From the NCBI GenBank assembly GCA_021200565.1, contig JAJQGJ010000022.1:1-64000 (forward strand): DNA of 64,000 nucleotides, written 5' to 3'. The stretch's first letter is position 1. Each line of letters starts with the position of its first letter. The stretch is from Oscillospiraceae bacterium. GTDB taxonomy: Bacteria > Bacillota > Clostridia > Oscillospirales > Ruminococcaceae. This document shows positions 1 to 7,132 of this stretch, piece by piece. A program made the position numbers and the translations under genes. Under the pieces are notes generated by a model that was given only the letters and a program-made list of their open reading frames with translations, was not told where the DNA came from and did not search any database.

Positions 1-60
1 TTCCTTCTTATTTTTCTTCTATTTTGCTATTGACTTTTTATAGCTGGTCTTTCTTTAAAA

Positions 61-744
61 TTACGATTTTACCTGGCTTCTTCCTAATATCCATCTGAAC
101 GTCGCCGCCGTGAGTGCCAGAAGAATAAATCCGCCATAGACGGTTCCGACTGATGGGATACTGAGCGGCAGGAACTGAACTCCGAAAAGACCGCCGTTTG
201 TCAGAAGCTCACGCATGAAGCCGAAGAAGAGAAGCGCCAGATCGTAACCAAGGATATAGAATCCGCAGAGCTCTGCCATGAATCCACGCTTGAGGCGGAA
301 GAACTTCGACTCGGTCTTCATTGTGATGAATGAGTTTGTTATAAGTAGTGGCGCATATATTCCCAATGCCGTGAACTGTGCAGGCATGATATTCTCCATC
401 AGGATTGCAACGGGAATATAGACCAAAGATGCTACGAAAGTATAGACTATAATTCTGACTGTGTAGACAAGCTTTCTCGGGACGAACGAGCAGATAAGAA
501 CTGTTAAGAATGTCACGATGCTGAATACTATGCAGAGTGCCAGTGCGCTTTGGAAGCTGGTTGCGACCACTACAGCGGGAGCTATTATCGAGCCACTCGA
601 CAGAAGAGCATTCGATGTTAAGACCGCTTCCCTGCCGGCAGCACTTGCCTGGGATGGAACGAGACCATGGAGCTCGCTTATGTCGGAGACGGTTGTGGGC
701 TTACGCTCGGGGAACTTGAAGCCTTTAAACTTCACCTTGGTCAC
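61..744 (-). CDS. rnfE: Rnf/Nqr-type membrane subunit (RnfE/RnfA-like), divergent
   Basis: Predicted integral membrane protein of 227 aa with about six hydrophobic segments after a soluble N-terminal stretch of about 50 residues. The core segment ALGIYAPLLITNSFI (residues 127-141) matches the conserved 'GI(F/Y)xPLI(V/T)N' region of the RnfA/RnfE/NqrD/NqrE family, whose members carry electrons and ions through the membrane part of the Rnf complex. It overlaps the rnfD-like gene by 20 nt, so the two are probably translated together. The C-terminal half is less conserved than in normal RnfE. No rnfA, B, C or G is visible. The first 60 bases of the window hold no recognisable gene. Confidence 0.6.
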   Translation of the reverse strand: MTKVKFKGFKFPERKPTTVSDISELHGLVPSQASAAGREAVLTSNALLSSGSIIAPAVVVATSFQSALALCIVFSIVTFLTVLICSFVPRKLVYTVRIIVYTFVASLVYIPVAILMENIMPAQFTALGIYAPLLITNSFITMKTESKFFRLKRGFMAELCGFYILGYDLALLFFGFMRELLTNGGLFGVQFLPLSIPSVGTVYGGFILLALTAATFRWILGRSQVKS

Positions 745-1837
745 TCTCCTCTCCTTGGGTTTCTTCCGTTTCAGGAGTGGGCTCTTCGGATTCTACAGCT
801 TCGGGCTCGGTGCTGTCAGGAAGCTTTTCGTATTTCTTGAATCTTCGGTATATCTGATACTCCCGGAAGCTTGTTGCGACGAAGTGACGGAATCTGTCAA
901 GATTATCAATAACAAAGATCGCAAGCCTGTCGAATTCGGACGGGAAGATTGAAACTATCATGAGTGCCAGAACAGAGCTGTCCTCATAGCCAGAGAGCTT
1001 TCTTAAGAGAAATGCAGTTACTCCGTATGCCACGCCATAGAGAGTCTGTCCGAAGCAGTTTGACGGAGTGAAGCACGGGTCGCAGACCATGAATGCGAGA
1101 ACGTACATGAACGATCCGGTCACGATAGAATAGAGCGCCGCCTGCCAGCCGGTTGCGGAAATCGGGAAGATGATGAATAGTAGCACTTCGGTTGCAACTG
1201 CTGAGAAAAGAACCGGTGCCGGAACGTCACGGAAGCAGTAGAGTGCGATGGTGCAGATGAGAATGAGCACTACGCAGCTTGTGCCCATCGGTCCTGCAAG
1301 TCTGCCCCAGAGGATGTCGAGCCAGCTTGAGGAGCTCAGCGAAACGTCGACATAGTGGGTGAAGGAGCGGTCAAGAGCGTCGGTCAGGCTCGATGAGAGA
1401 GAAAGACTGCCGAATATTGACGGCGTCGGGTATCTCAGGACACTTGAGGGCCAGCAGAGTGCGGAAAGAAGGTATGCCGTTGCAACCGGATGGAAGATTC
1501 TGTTGTGATGTCCACCGAAGGCATATTTCATTACCGACGACATGAATGCGCTTGCGAAAATCATCACTCCATATGGGACTGATGCCGGCATGAGAAGTGC
1601 GAGCATTATTCCATTCGCTATTGGAGATGGGTCACGCCAGTCGTATTTTCTTCTCATAAGAGAAGTGCAGATATATTCACTTATAACACTTGTCAGGACG
1701 GAAATGGCAACAACAATCAAAGCCCTGAGACCATAATAGTAATATGGCAGGACGCAAAGTGCAAGCAGGAAGCAACAGAGTCTTGTGTATCTGTTCCGTT
1801 CAGTTTTTCCGATTGATTGTGTAGCTACGTCTGAAAT
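725..1837 (-). CDS. rnfD: RnfD/NqrB-family membrane subunit, start codon uncertain
   Basis: About 9-10 hydrophobic segments and the RnfD-like stretch 'MVCDPCFTPSN' (family: DPxTSP) followed by another membrane segment and an acidic, Glu-rich C-terminal tail. RnfD holds part of the electron path of the Rnf complex. The usual flavin-attachment SGAT motif is not recognisable. The first canonical start is TTG at 1720 (331 aa), but the frame stays open upstream and encodes the expected N-terminal family pattern (QSIGKTERN, then a hydrophobic helix ending YYYYGLRAL). No ATG, GTG or TTG lies between the in-frame stop at 1844-1846 and 1720. I therefore place the start at the ATT at 1837, 21 nt after the rpe stop. 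This is an inference. The neighbours are rpe upstream and the RnfE-like gene downstream. Confidence 0.6.
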   Translation of the reverse strand: MSDVATQSIGKTERNRYTRLCCFLLALCVLPYYYYGLRALIVVAISVLTSVISEYICTSLMRRKYDWRDPSPIANGIMLALLMPASVPYGVMIFASAFMSSVMKYAFGGHHNRIFHPVATAYLLSALCWPSSVLRYPTPSIFGSLSLSSSLTDALDRSFTHYVDVSLSSSSWLDILWGRLAGPMGTSCVVLILICTIALYCFRDVPAPVLFSAVATEVLLFIIFPISATGWQAALYSIVTGSFMYVLAFMVCDPCFTPSNCFGQTLYGVAYGVTAFLLRKLSGYEDSSVLALMIVSIFPSEFDRLAIFVIDNLDRFRHFVATSFREYQIYRRFKKYEKLPDSTEPEAVESEEPTPETEETQGEESDQGEV

Positions 1838-1858
1838 TGTGGTTTACCGTCCTTATTG

Positions 1859-2506
1859 TTAGTCTTTTAGAAGCTTGCAGTTTGAAGCCATGTCGGCGGC
1901 TCGGAACAGATATGAACCGGAAACCAGGACATTCGCTCCTGCCTCTCTCACCATGTAAGCCGTTTTGTCGGAGATTCCGCCATCGACTTCTATATCGAGG
2001 TCGATATTCTCAGAACTCAGGTACTCTCTCAGTGCCTTAATCTTTGCGAGAGTTTCCGGGATGAAGCCCTGACCGCCGAAGCCGGGCTCTACCGTCATAA
2101 TTAAAGCCATGTCCATTACTCCGACTAAGGGATAAAGCAAGCTGACATCGGTTTTCGGCTTGACAGAAACTCCGGCTCTCAGTCCCAAGGAATGAATCTT
2201 TTCTATTATGCCGACTGGGTTTGCTGTTGCTTCGAGATGGAATGTGATTCCATCGGCTCCAGCTTTGGCGAATGGTTCTATATATGCGTTCGGGTCGCTT
2301 ATCATGAGGTGCACATCGAACGGCAGGCTTGAATATTTCCTGATGGATTTCAGAACCGGAACGCCGTAGCTGATGTTCGCAACAAAGTGACCGTCCATAA
2401 CGTCAAAATGTATCATGTCGCAGCCGGCTGCTTCCGCACGGGAAAGCTCGTCCGAAAGGTGACCGAAGTCTGCTGAAAGAATTGATGCTGATATTTTAGT
2501 TTTCAT
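1859..2506 (-). CDS. rpe: Ribulose-phosphate 3-epimerase
   Basis: Interconverts D-ribulose 5-phosphate and D-xylulose 5-phosphate in the cytosolic pentose phosphate pathway. The 215-aa length is normal for the family. It has the Rpe hallmarks ASILSADF near the N-terminus, the metal-ligand motifs HFDVMDGHF and FDVHLMI, MTVEPGFGGQGF, and DGGISDKTA near the C-terminus. A clear ribosome site (GGAGGGAAGAA) precedes the ATG. It lies directly upstream of the rnfD-like gene on the same strand; in other genomes rpe usually sits with rsgA/prkC-type genes, so the pairing with Rnf subunits is unusual. Confidence 0.97.
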   Translation of the reverse strand: MKTKISASILSADFGHLSDELSRAEAAGCDMIHFDVMDGHFVANISYGVPVLKSIRKYSSLPFDVHLMISDPNAYIEPFAKAGADGITFHLEATANPVGIIEKIHSLGLRAGVSVKPKTDVSLLYPLVGVMDMALIMTVEPGFGGQGFIPETLAKIKALREYLSSENIDLDIEVDGGISDKTAYMVREAGANVLVSGSYLFRAADMASNCKLLKD

Positions 2507-2654
2507 TTCTTCCCTCCGAATACTACCTATCTATCCACCATCATTATACAGCAAGTCTGCACCAGTTGTCAAACAATCTTTGGTTACAAAACGGTTACTA
2601 AAAAGCAAAATTTTACCGAATATTCAGCGCCGGTATCGTTAAAAATGCCAAATC

Positions 2655-2770
2655 CGAAAAGCCGCCAATTCCGGCGGCTCTGTATATAAAACGGCGGTGA
2701 ACTGTGGCTCTTCTCTCCCCTTTTAAAACTGACCTATGAGCCCTCCCGCCGTTAGTCTATATTATTCGGG
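2655..2770 (-). ncRNA. Possible small structured RNA with terminator
   Basis: Read on the minus strand, a -10-like TAATAT precedes a segment closed by the complementary arms ACGGCGG and CCGCCGT (2692-2753), with an inner GGCTC/GAGCC pairing. It is followed by a textbook terminator, GCCGCC-6-GGCGGC then TTTT, at 2657-2678. No ORF is present. I could not match it to a known family; the SRP GGAA tetraloop is missing. It could instead be tail or leader sequence of the neighbouring transcripts. Confidence 0.3.
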
Positions 2771-2803
2771 AGTCGTCCGGTTTGTGAAGACTACGGCACA
2801 CCA

Positions 2804-3560
2804 AAAAGGGAGCGGATAACCGCTCCCTCATTATATCAATTAACACCATATGCTGCAGAACTTTACGTTCAGCGTCTCTGACGCATTGTCACTTTAGTAT
2901 CAGGTTTTAACTTAGCTTACTTCATCACGATTTGGTCTTCAAATAAACCCTTCGCATGAACCTCGTTATTGTTAAAGCTTGGTGCTCTGATGTGACTACA
3001 GCTCAATTTAAAGTCTTTGTTGGACTCACCCTCTCACTGCTGAATTTTGATTTCCTTTTTGTAAAACAGTTTCATGGTGCATCAAATCCTTTCGGCTTTA
3101 AACCTTTCGATTTGGATTTTCTTGATTTTTATGGGCAAGATATTTGTGTTCAAATCTCTTGCTATCAGCAATTTCCTTGCTGTCAACAGCCTTACGCTAC
3201 TCTTCTATCATTATTTCAGATAGGTTACAGAATCAATTTCGTAGCTAATTCTTCGATCTTGAGAAATTGGTTTCGTACCTAAGAGAACATCTCGTAATGT
3301 GTCAAGTTTAAAGGTTAGCTTTACTTTAGATTCTGTGAGTCGGTAGAATTATGCATAGATTGCTGGACTCACCTCTTTCAGTTTATTTTACCTGCAAGTT
3401 CCGTTTCTTGCTTTTGCTAATACTTTCATAACAATCGCTCCTTTACTTTCTTAAGACGCGGTGTGTTATTTGTTTGTGATTCTGAAGATTTGTTACCTCT
3501 TCATCGGAACCCTCTCCCTTTTAGTTTTCAGTGACTTTTTTTATTTATCTCTCTTCTGTG
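2804..3560 (-). ncRNA. Probable large structured non-coding RNA (~750 nt)
   Basis: There is no convincing ORF on either strand, yet the interval has a perfect consensus promoter at its start (3566-3594) and a strong intrinsic terminator at its end (GGGAGCGG-4-CCGCTCCC then TTTTT, 2803-2827). Many local pairings are visible: GAAGA/TCTTC, GTGAGTC/GACTCAC (3367-3373 with 3336-3342), GCTG-TTGA-CAGC, TTGCT-GAT-AGCAA, GCGTC-AGA-GACGC. There is also a longer-range GTTCCG/CGGAAC pairing. A GGTGAGTCCA motif occurs twice (near 3370 and 3025). Size, isolation and ornate folding resemble the large bacterial RNA classes (ROOL, GOLLD, OLE). I cannot assign a family by eye. A 13-codon ORF lies inside it (separate entry). 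Confidence 0.55.
3388..3429 (-). CDS. 13-residue peptide ORF inside the large RNA, speculative
   Basis: ATG at 3429 follows AAAGGAG with 8-nt spacing, an excellent ribosome site, and the frame MKVLAKARNGTCR ends at TAA. Its codons overlap one arm of the long-range GTTCCG/CGGAAC pairing, so ribosome movement could alter the RNA fold. It could equally be chance. No longer ORF follows it. Confidence 0.25.
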   Translation of the reverse strand: MKVLAKARNGTCR

Positions 3561-3565
3561 ATTGT

Positions 3566-3594
3566 ATTATAACACACCCGGATTGAAATGTCAA
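3566..3594 (-). promoter_or_regulatory. Consensus sigma-A promoter of the large RNA
   Basis: TTGACA (3594-3589), 17-bp spacer, TATAAT (3571-3566) on the minus strand: a perfect match to the housekeeping promoter. Predicted start of transcription is near 3560. It points into a region without a protein gene. Confidence 0.8.
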
Positions 3595-3696
3595 TAGGTT
3601 TTTCAAACTTTTTTCAAATTTTTTTGTGGAATTTTTCTGAAGACCAGGTGTTAGCTTTTGAATATAAATTTGAGCGGTTTCTACACAAAAGTACCA

Positions 3697-3725
3697 TTGA
3701 CAAACCCGCAAGTTTTCACTATAAT
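3697..3725 (+). promoter_or_regulatory. Consensus sigma-A promoter of the DUF1292-like gene
   Basis: TTGACA (3697-3702), 17 bp, TATAAT (3720-3725), followed by AAGGAG and ATG at 3760. It is divergent from the promoter at 3566-3594. Confidence 0.85.
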
Positions 3726-3759
3726 AGAATCAAACTTATTTACAAAGGAGATTACCCAA

Positions 3760-4116
3760 ATGGATGAAAATGAATATATGCCCGAAATCTATACCCTTGA
3801 GGACGAAGAGGGCAATGTCGGCAACTATGAGCTTATAGACATCTACGATGAGGGCGATGACACCTACTATGCACTCGCTCCCTACTATGAGAATCCTGAG
3901 GACTTAGTCAACGACAACGGCGAGTTCATCATTCTTAAAGTAGAAGACACCGGCGATGAGATCACTCTTGTTTCTATCGAGAGTGAAGAGGAGTATGACC
4001 GCATCGGTCAGATCTTCATCGACAGATTCGACAACTGGGATGAAGAGTGCGAATGCGAAGATGATGACTGCGACTGTGAAGACGAAGATTGCTGCTGCCA
4101 TCATCACGAGGAATAA
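3760..4116 (+). CDS. Small acidic DUF1292-type protein with Cys/His tail
   Basis: 118 aa, strongly acidic. Residues 1-95 follow the DUF1292 pattern (LEDEEGNVGNYELID... YYALAPYYE ... FIILKV ... EEYDRIGQIF), a family of small cytosolic proteins of unknown function in Firmicutes. The tail is unusual: runs of Glu/Asp with Cys in CEC, CDC, CCC patterns and HHH before the C-terminus, which suggests metal binding (inference). The start is ATG 3760, with AAGGAG 9 nt upstream; an upstream TTG in the same frame overlaps the promoter and is not used. A perfect promoter predicts high expression. Confidence 0.8.
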   Translation: MDENEYMPEIYTLEDEEGNVGNYELIDIYDEGDDTYYALAPYYENPEDLVNDNGEFIILKVEDTGDEITLVSIESEEEYDRIGQIFIDRFDNWDEECECEDDDCDCEDEDCCCHHHEE

Positions 4117-4188
4117 TATAGTTCGAAAGAGTTATACTACTCTCTGAAATCAAAATTCATTCTGCCTTGTTCGATTAAGCATGGTTTT

Positions 4189-4208
4189 TATAATCCAACA
4201 CATATAAT
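4189..4208 (+). promoter_or_regulatory. -10 elements upstream of the 6S-like RNA
   Basis: Two TATAAT hexamers, at 4189-4194 and 4203-4208, lie just before the structured RNA. TTGTTC at 4168-4173 could serve as -35 for the first (15-bp spacer); the second lacks a good -35. Confidence 0.45.
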
Positions 4209-4355
4209 ACGGGAATCTCGCTCCGGATGCGGGGATGCAGACCTCCCAAGGTACGCACGGTTGCTGCCCCCAGCTTCCCTGTTCAAGTACCAAGGACGAA
4301 GGGAGCACGAAACATCAGAGCTGATACCCACCTGCTTCGTGCGGGTTTTATACGT
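4205..4355 (+). ncRNA. ssrS: Probable 6S RNA
   Basis: No ORF; GC-rich, with nested complementarity: GCTCC/GGAGC, CTCCC/GGGAG and GGTAC/GTACC enclose a bulged centre and an apical GCTG-CCCC-CAGC hairpin. This long-hairpin-with-bubble layout is that of 6S RNA, which binds RNA polymerase holoenzyme. The 3' part 'GATACCCACCTGC' resembles the sequence often seen 3' of 6S genes. A hairpin followed by GGGTTTTAT (4337-4355) may end it. The identification is from memory of the family layout, not a covariance-model search. Confidence 0.5.
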
Positions 4356-4387
4356 CATGTGGCGGCAAGGCGGAAGCCCCCAAAAAT

Positions 4388-4425
4388 TAACGGCTGATAC
4401 TCAAACAGTACCAGCCGCTTTTTTC
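4388..4425. terminator. Bidirectional intrinsic terminator
   Basis: CGGCTG (4391-4396) pairs with CAGCCG (4412-4417). It is followed by CTTTTTT on the plus strand and by TTAATTTTT on the minus strand. It serves the HTH gene on the minus strand and any read-through from the 6S-like RNA. Confidence 0.75.
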
Positions 4426-4434
4426 ATGCCTATT

Positions 4435-5013
4435 TTAAACAGATGCGAATATTGCCGCTATGAAGCATCCAAGGGCAACAATAGCACAGATTGTGATAAT
4501 GATTGCCGCCATCTTCTTCGAGAGCTTGCCGCTTTGCTTCGCTTTTGAAAGAATATCGATTGTGTAAAGGAACGATACCAACAGAGCGCTGAATGCCAAG
4601 CCCATCGAAGCTCCCATAATGAAGTCTACGACCGGAAGATGGTCAGAGTCGTCGGTCAACATAACTATAAAGCACAGTACAACCGCAATAATGCCCACAA
4701 TGCTCGTCGTTCTGACCCGTTTTAACAGTGTCGCTTTGTCCTCTTCGGCATATTCGGCAACTGCCTTGAGGTTTTTCTTTTCTTCTTCGTTCATATTCTC
4801 GCTTTTCCTTTCTCCGTTTATGATTTCACGGATGTCGCAGTTATAAAAGTCCGCAAGCTCGATGAGTGTACTTATGTCCGGCAGGTTGCTTCCCGTCTCC
4901 CAACGTGAAACCGTCCTGTTTGAAACATAAAACTTTTCAGCAAGCTGTTCCTGTGTAAGCTCCTTTTCTTTTCGAAGCTCTTTTAAAAATTCGCCTATTT
5001 TCTTCTGATTCAT
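4435..5013 (-). CDS. XRE-family regulator with C-terminal membrane segments
   Basis: 192 aa. Residues 5-62 form a Cro/C1-type helix-turn-helix (LTQEQLAEKFYVSNRTVSRW, then ETGSNLPDI). The C-terminal half has three hydrophobic segments (about 103-121, 130-152, 168-190). HTH-plus-membrane proteins of this kind are common in Clostridia, and their ligands are mostly unknown. A good ribosome site (AAAGGAGGG) precedes the ATG. It is transcribed alone, between terminators at 5062-5091 and 4388-4425. Confidence 0.85.
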   Translation of the reverse strand: MNQKKIGEFLKELRKEKELTQEQLAEKFYVSNRTVSRWETGSNLPDISTLIELADFYNCDIREIINGERKSENMNEEEKKNLKAVAEYAEEDKATLLKRVRTTSIVGIIAVVLCFIVMLTDDSDHLPVVDFIMGASMGLAFSALLVSFLYTIDILSKAKQSGKLSKKMAAIIITICAIVALGCFIAAIFASV

Positions 5014-5061
5014 GTTTTCCCTCCTTTCCTGCCCATAAGAATATCACTTCGGGCAGAAAAA

Positions 5062-5091
5062 TAACACGACATAAAGCGAGAAATGCCGTGT
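5062..5091 (-). terminator. Intrinsic terminator after ECF S component gene
   Basis: On the minus strand AACACGGCAT and ATGTCGTGTT pair across a 10-nt loop and are followed by ATTTTT. It also lies upstream of the HTH gene, so the inverted repeat could double as an operator; the T-run favours termination. Confidence 0.65.
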
Positions 5092-5114
5092 TATTTATTG
5101 ATTCTTGATGTTTG

Positions 5115-5687
5115 TCAGTCCGCAGTCTTGACCTTGTTTGCCTTCTTTGTGAACCTGACAAGCCCTGTCTTATTGAGGGCGACCATGATGGCGGGGATGA
5201 GGATCAGCTGAATGATGATGCCAGGGATTGCTTCGAGGAAAGCGCCTGAAATAAATGCGCTCCAGGTGAAACTGTTGCCCTTGATGCCGAGAAGAATTAT
5301 CTCAGCAACGCCCCAGACCAGTCTTCCGGCAATCATGGCGGCTATCAGACTGCGATAAAGCGAAACTATGCACTTCCACTTGGATGCGGCATAGAGAATG
5401 CCGATTACTGCGCCGTAGGTTGCAAGCTCAAATGCCATTGCAATAGCCGAAGGATAGAGCACCGGTCTGCCGAAAAGCAGGCTTCTCAGAAGTGGGGTTA
5501 TGAAGCCGACGGCAAGCCCGTGCTTCCAGTCGCAGATGAGCCCGCAGAGAAGCACCGGGATGTGCATCGGAAGAAGCATATTTCCTATTTCAGGAATCTG
5601 CCCGGTCAGGAACGGGAGAAGAAGCCCGATTGCTAAGAACATTGCGGATAAGGTTAGGTTGATGAGGTTTTTACGGTATTTTGTCAT
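5115..5687 (-). CDS. ECF transporter S component
   Basis: 190 aa with about six membrane helices. The family stretches 'LPMHIPVLLCGLI', 'GFITPLLRSLLFG' and 'ELATYGAVIGILYA' mark a substrate-binding S component of an energy-coupling factor (group II) vitamin transporter. Such subunits share a common EcfA/A'/T module encoded elsewhere. No riboswitch is visible upstream, so the vitamin cannot be named. It is preceded by ruvX, with a 30-nt gap. Confidence 0.85.
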   Translation of the reverse strand: MTKYRKNLINLTLSAMFLAIGLLLPFLTGQIPEIGNMLLPMHIPVLLCGLICDWKHGLAVGFITPLLRSLLFGRPVLYPSAIAMAFELATYGAVIGILYAASKWKCIVSLYRSLIAAMIAGRLVWGVAEIILLGIKGNSFTWSAFISGAFLEAIPGIIIQLILIPAIMVALNKTGLVRFTKKANKVKTAD

Positions 5688-5717
5688 TGATTGGTTACTC
5701 CTTATGGATAAATTAAA

Positions 5718-6146
5718 TTAGTTTGCGAGCCCTTTCTTCTTCCTATACTCAAGATAGTTCTCAAGAATGAGGGTTGCGGCGACGGTGTCAATGACGGCTT
5801 TGCGCTTTTTGCCACGGACGTTGGTTTCGTTCAGGATTCCGATGGCTTCGACTGTCGTAATGCGCTCGTCCCAGAGGGTGGTTTCGATGCCTGACAGTTC
5901 GGATAGTTGAGCGGCGAACTCCTTACATTTCTCTGCCCTCTCGCCCTCAGAACCGTTCATGTTTTTAGGGAGACCGACAACTATCAGCTCAGTTCCCAGC
6001 TCATGCGCCTTGGCTGAGATTTTCTCAAGAAGCTTCTCACGGTTCCATTCTGAAATGGTCCCGACAGGAGAGGCAATCGATTCGCTTCTATCGCAGGAGG
6101 CAAGACCTGTCCGGGCGTCTCCATAGTCAACGGCGAGGATTTTCAT
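5718..6146 (-). CDS. ruvX: RuvX/YqgF-family Holliday-junction resolvase / pre-16S rRNA nuclease
   Basis: 142 aa, the normal length. It has the RNase H-like pattern of YqgF: MKILAVDYGDARTGLA at the N-terminus (catalytic Asp), IVVGLPKNMNGSEGERA in the middle, and DERITTVEA followed by the C-terminal DTVAATLIL (second catalytic Asp). The family processes the 5' end of 16S rRNA and has been assigned Holliday-junction resolution. The gene starts 11 nt after the ROK kinase stop. Confidence 0.95.
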   Translation of the reverse strand: MKILAVDYGDARTGLASCDRSESIASPVGTISEWNREKLLEKISAKAHELGTELIVVGLPKNMNGSEGERAEKCKEFAAQLSELSGIETTLWDERITTVEAIGILNETNVRGKKRKAVIDTVAATLILENYLEYRKKKGLAN

Positions 6147-6157
6147 AGCATTAAGTC

Positions 6158-7108
6158 CTACTTTCTGCTTCTGCCTAGGAACGCTGCGCCGATGATTCCG
6201 GCATCGTTGCCGAGAGTAGCTCTGACGATTTCAGTATTGCGGGAGCCACGCTTGGTGTAGACCTCGTTTGCTACTTGCTCTTTAAGCGGGATGAGAAGTG
6301 CGTCGCCCTCGTTGCAGACTCCTCCGCCGATGCAGAGAACCTCCGGCTGGAAGATGTTTATTACGTTTGCAATGCCGGTTGCAAGATACTTTATATACTT
6401 GTCAACAACCTCTTTTGCGGCTTCGTCGCCTGCTCTCATGGCATTAAATGCAAGTCTTCCGGAGACGTGGTCGCCCATCATTTGATGCATTTTAGACTCA
6501 GGATGAGCTGCCATCGCTTCCTTGGTCATGCGGATAAGACCGGTGGCAGAAGAATAAACCTCGAAGCAGCCGTGTCTGCCACAGGTGCAGAGAGGTCCGT
6601 CGACCTCGATGACAGTGTGACCGAGTTCAGCTCCGGCATAGTTGAAGCCGGAATAAATCTTACCATCGATTATGACTCCGCCTCCGACGCCGGTTCCAAG
6701 AGTGATGCAGACTGCGCTGTTCGCATGCTTGGCGCTTCCGGCAACATATTCGCCATATGCTGCCGCATTGGCGTCGTTTTCGGCATAGATGGGTTTTCCA
6801 AGTTCACTATAGAGAAGATCACCTACCGGGATGTCATAGAAATCGAGGTTATTTGAATACTCGATTACTCCCCTGTCGCTGTCAATGGTTCCGGGAGAAC
6901 CTAATCCTACTGATTCGATGTCATCCCAGCTAAGACCGGCGTTCTCGACAGCTTCACGGGAGACTTTTGCCATGTCCCTGATGATTTCTTCAGCAGGACG
7001 CGGGCAGTTGGTGCGGGTTGTGGCTCTTGCTATTATTTCATAGTTTTCGTTGACAACTCCGGCGACGATGTTGGTGCCGCCGAGGTCTATTCCAATATAA
7101 TATTTCAT
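6158..7108 (-). CDS. ROK-family sugar kinase (glucokinase type)
   Basis: 316 aa. An N-terminal ATP phosphate-binding loop (GIDLGGTNIVAG), the ENDANAAAYGE catalytic motif, LGTGVGGG, and the ROK zinc motif CTCGRHGC with its preceding GHTVIEVDG. It probably phosphorylates glucose to glucose 6-phosphate in the cytosol, as most ROK proteins with this zinc site and no HTH do. It lies between pepF and ruvX with short gaps, likely one transcript. Substrate assignment is by family only. Confidence 0.9.
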   Translation of the reverse strand: MKYYIGIDLGGTNIVAGVVNENYEIIARATTRTNCPRPAEEIIRDMAKVSREAVENAGLSWDDIESVGLGSPGTIDSDRGVIEYSNNLDFYDIPVGDLLYSELGKPIYAENDANAAAYGEYVAGSAKHANSAVCITLGTGVGGGVIIDGKIYSGFNYAGAELGHTVIEVDGPLCTCGRHGCFEVYSSATGLIRMTKEAMAAHPESKMHQMMGDHVSGRLAFNAMRAGDEAAKEVVDKYIKYLATGIANVINIFQPEVLCIGGGVCNEGDALLIPLKEQVANEVYTKRGSRNTEIVRATLGNDAGIIGAAFLGRSRK

Positions 7109-7132
7109 TCTTAGCTGCTCCTGTTAAAATAG

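Noticed and set aside
2956-3282. 108-codon open frame on the plus strand
   Set aside because: No ribosome site, unlikely composition (Phe/Leu/Cys/Gln-rich), and it lies antisense to the strongly promoted structured RNA.
2804-3560. tmRNA or RNase P RNA
   Set aside because: No tRNA-like ends, no tag reading frame ending in Ala-Ala, and none of the RNase P conserved cores were seen.
4205-4355. SRP RNA
   Set aside because: The conserved GGAA tetraloop and flanking SRP54-binding sequence are absent on both strands.
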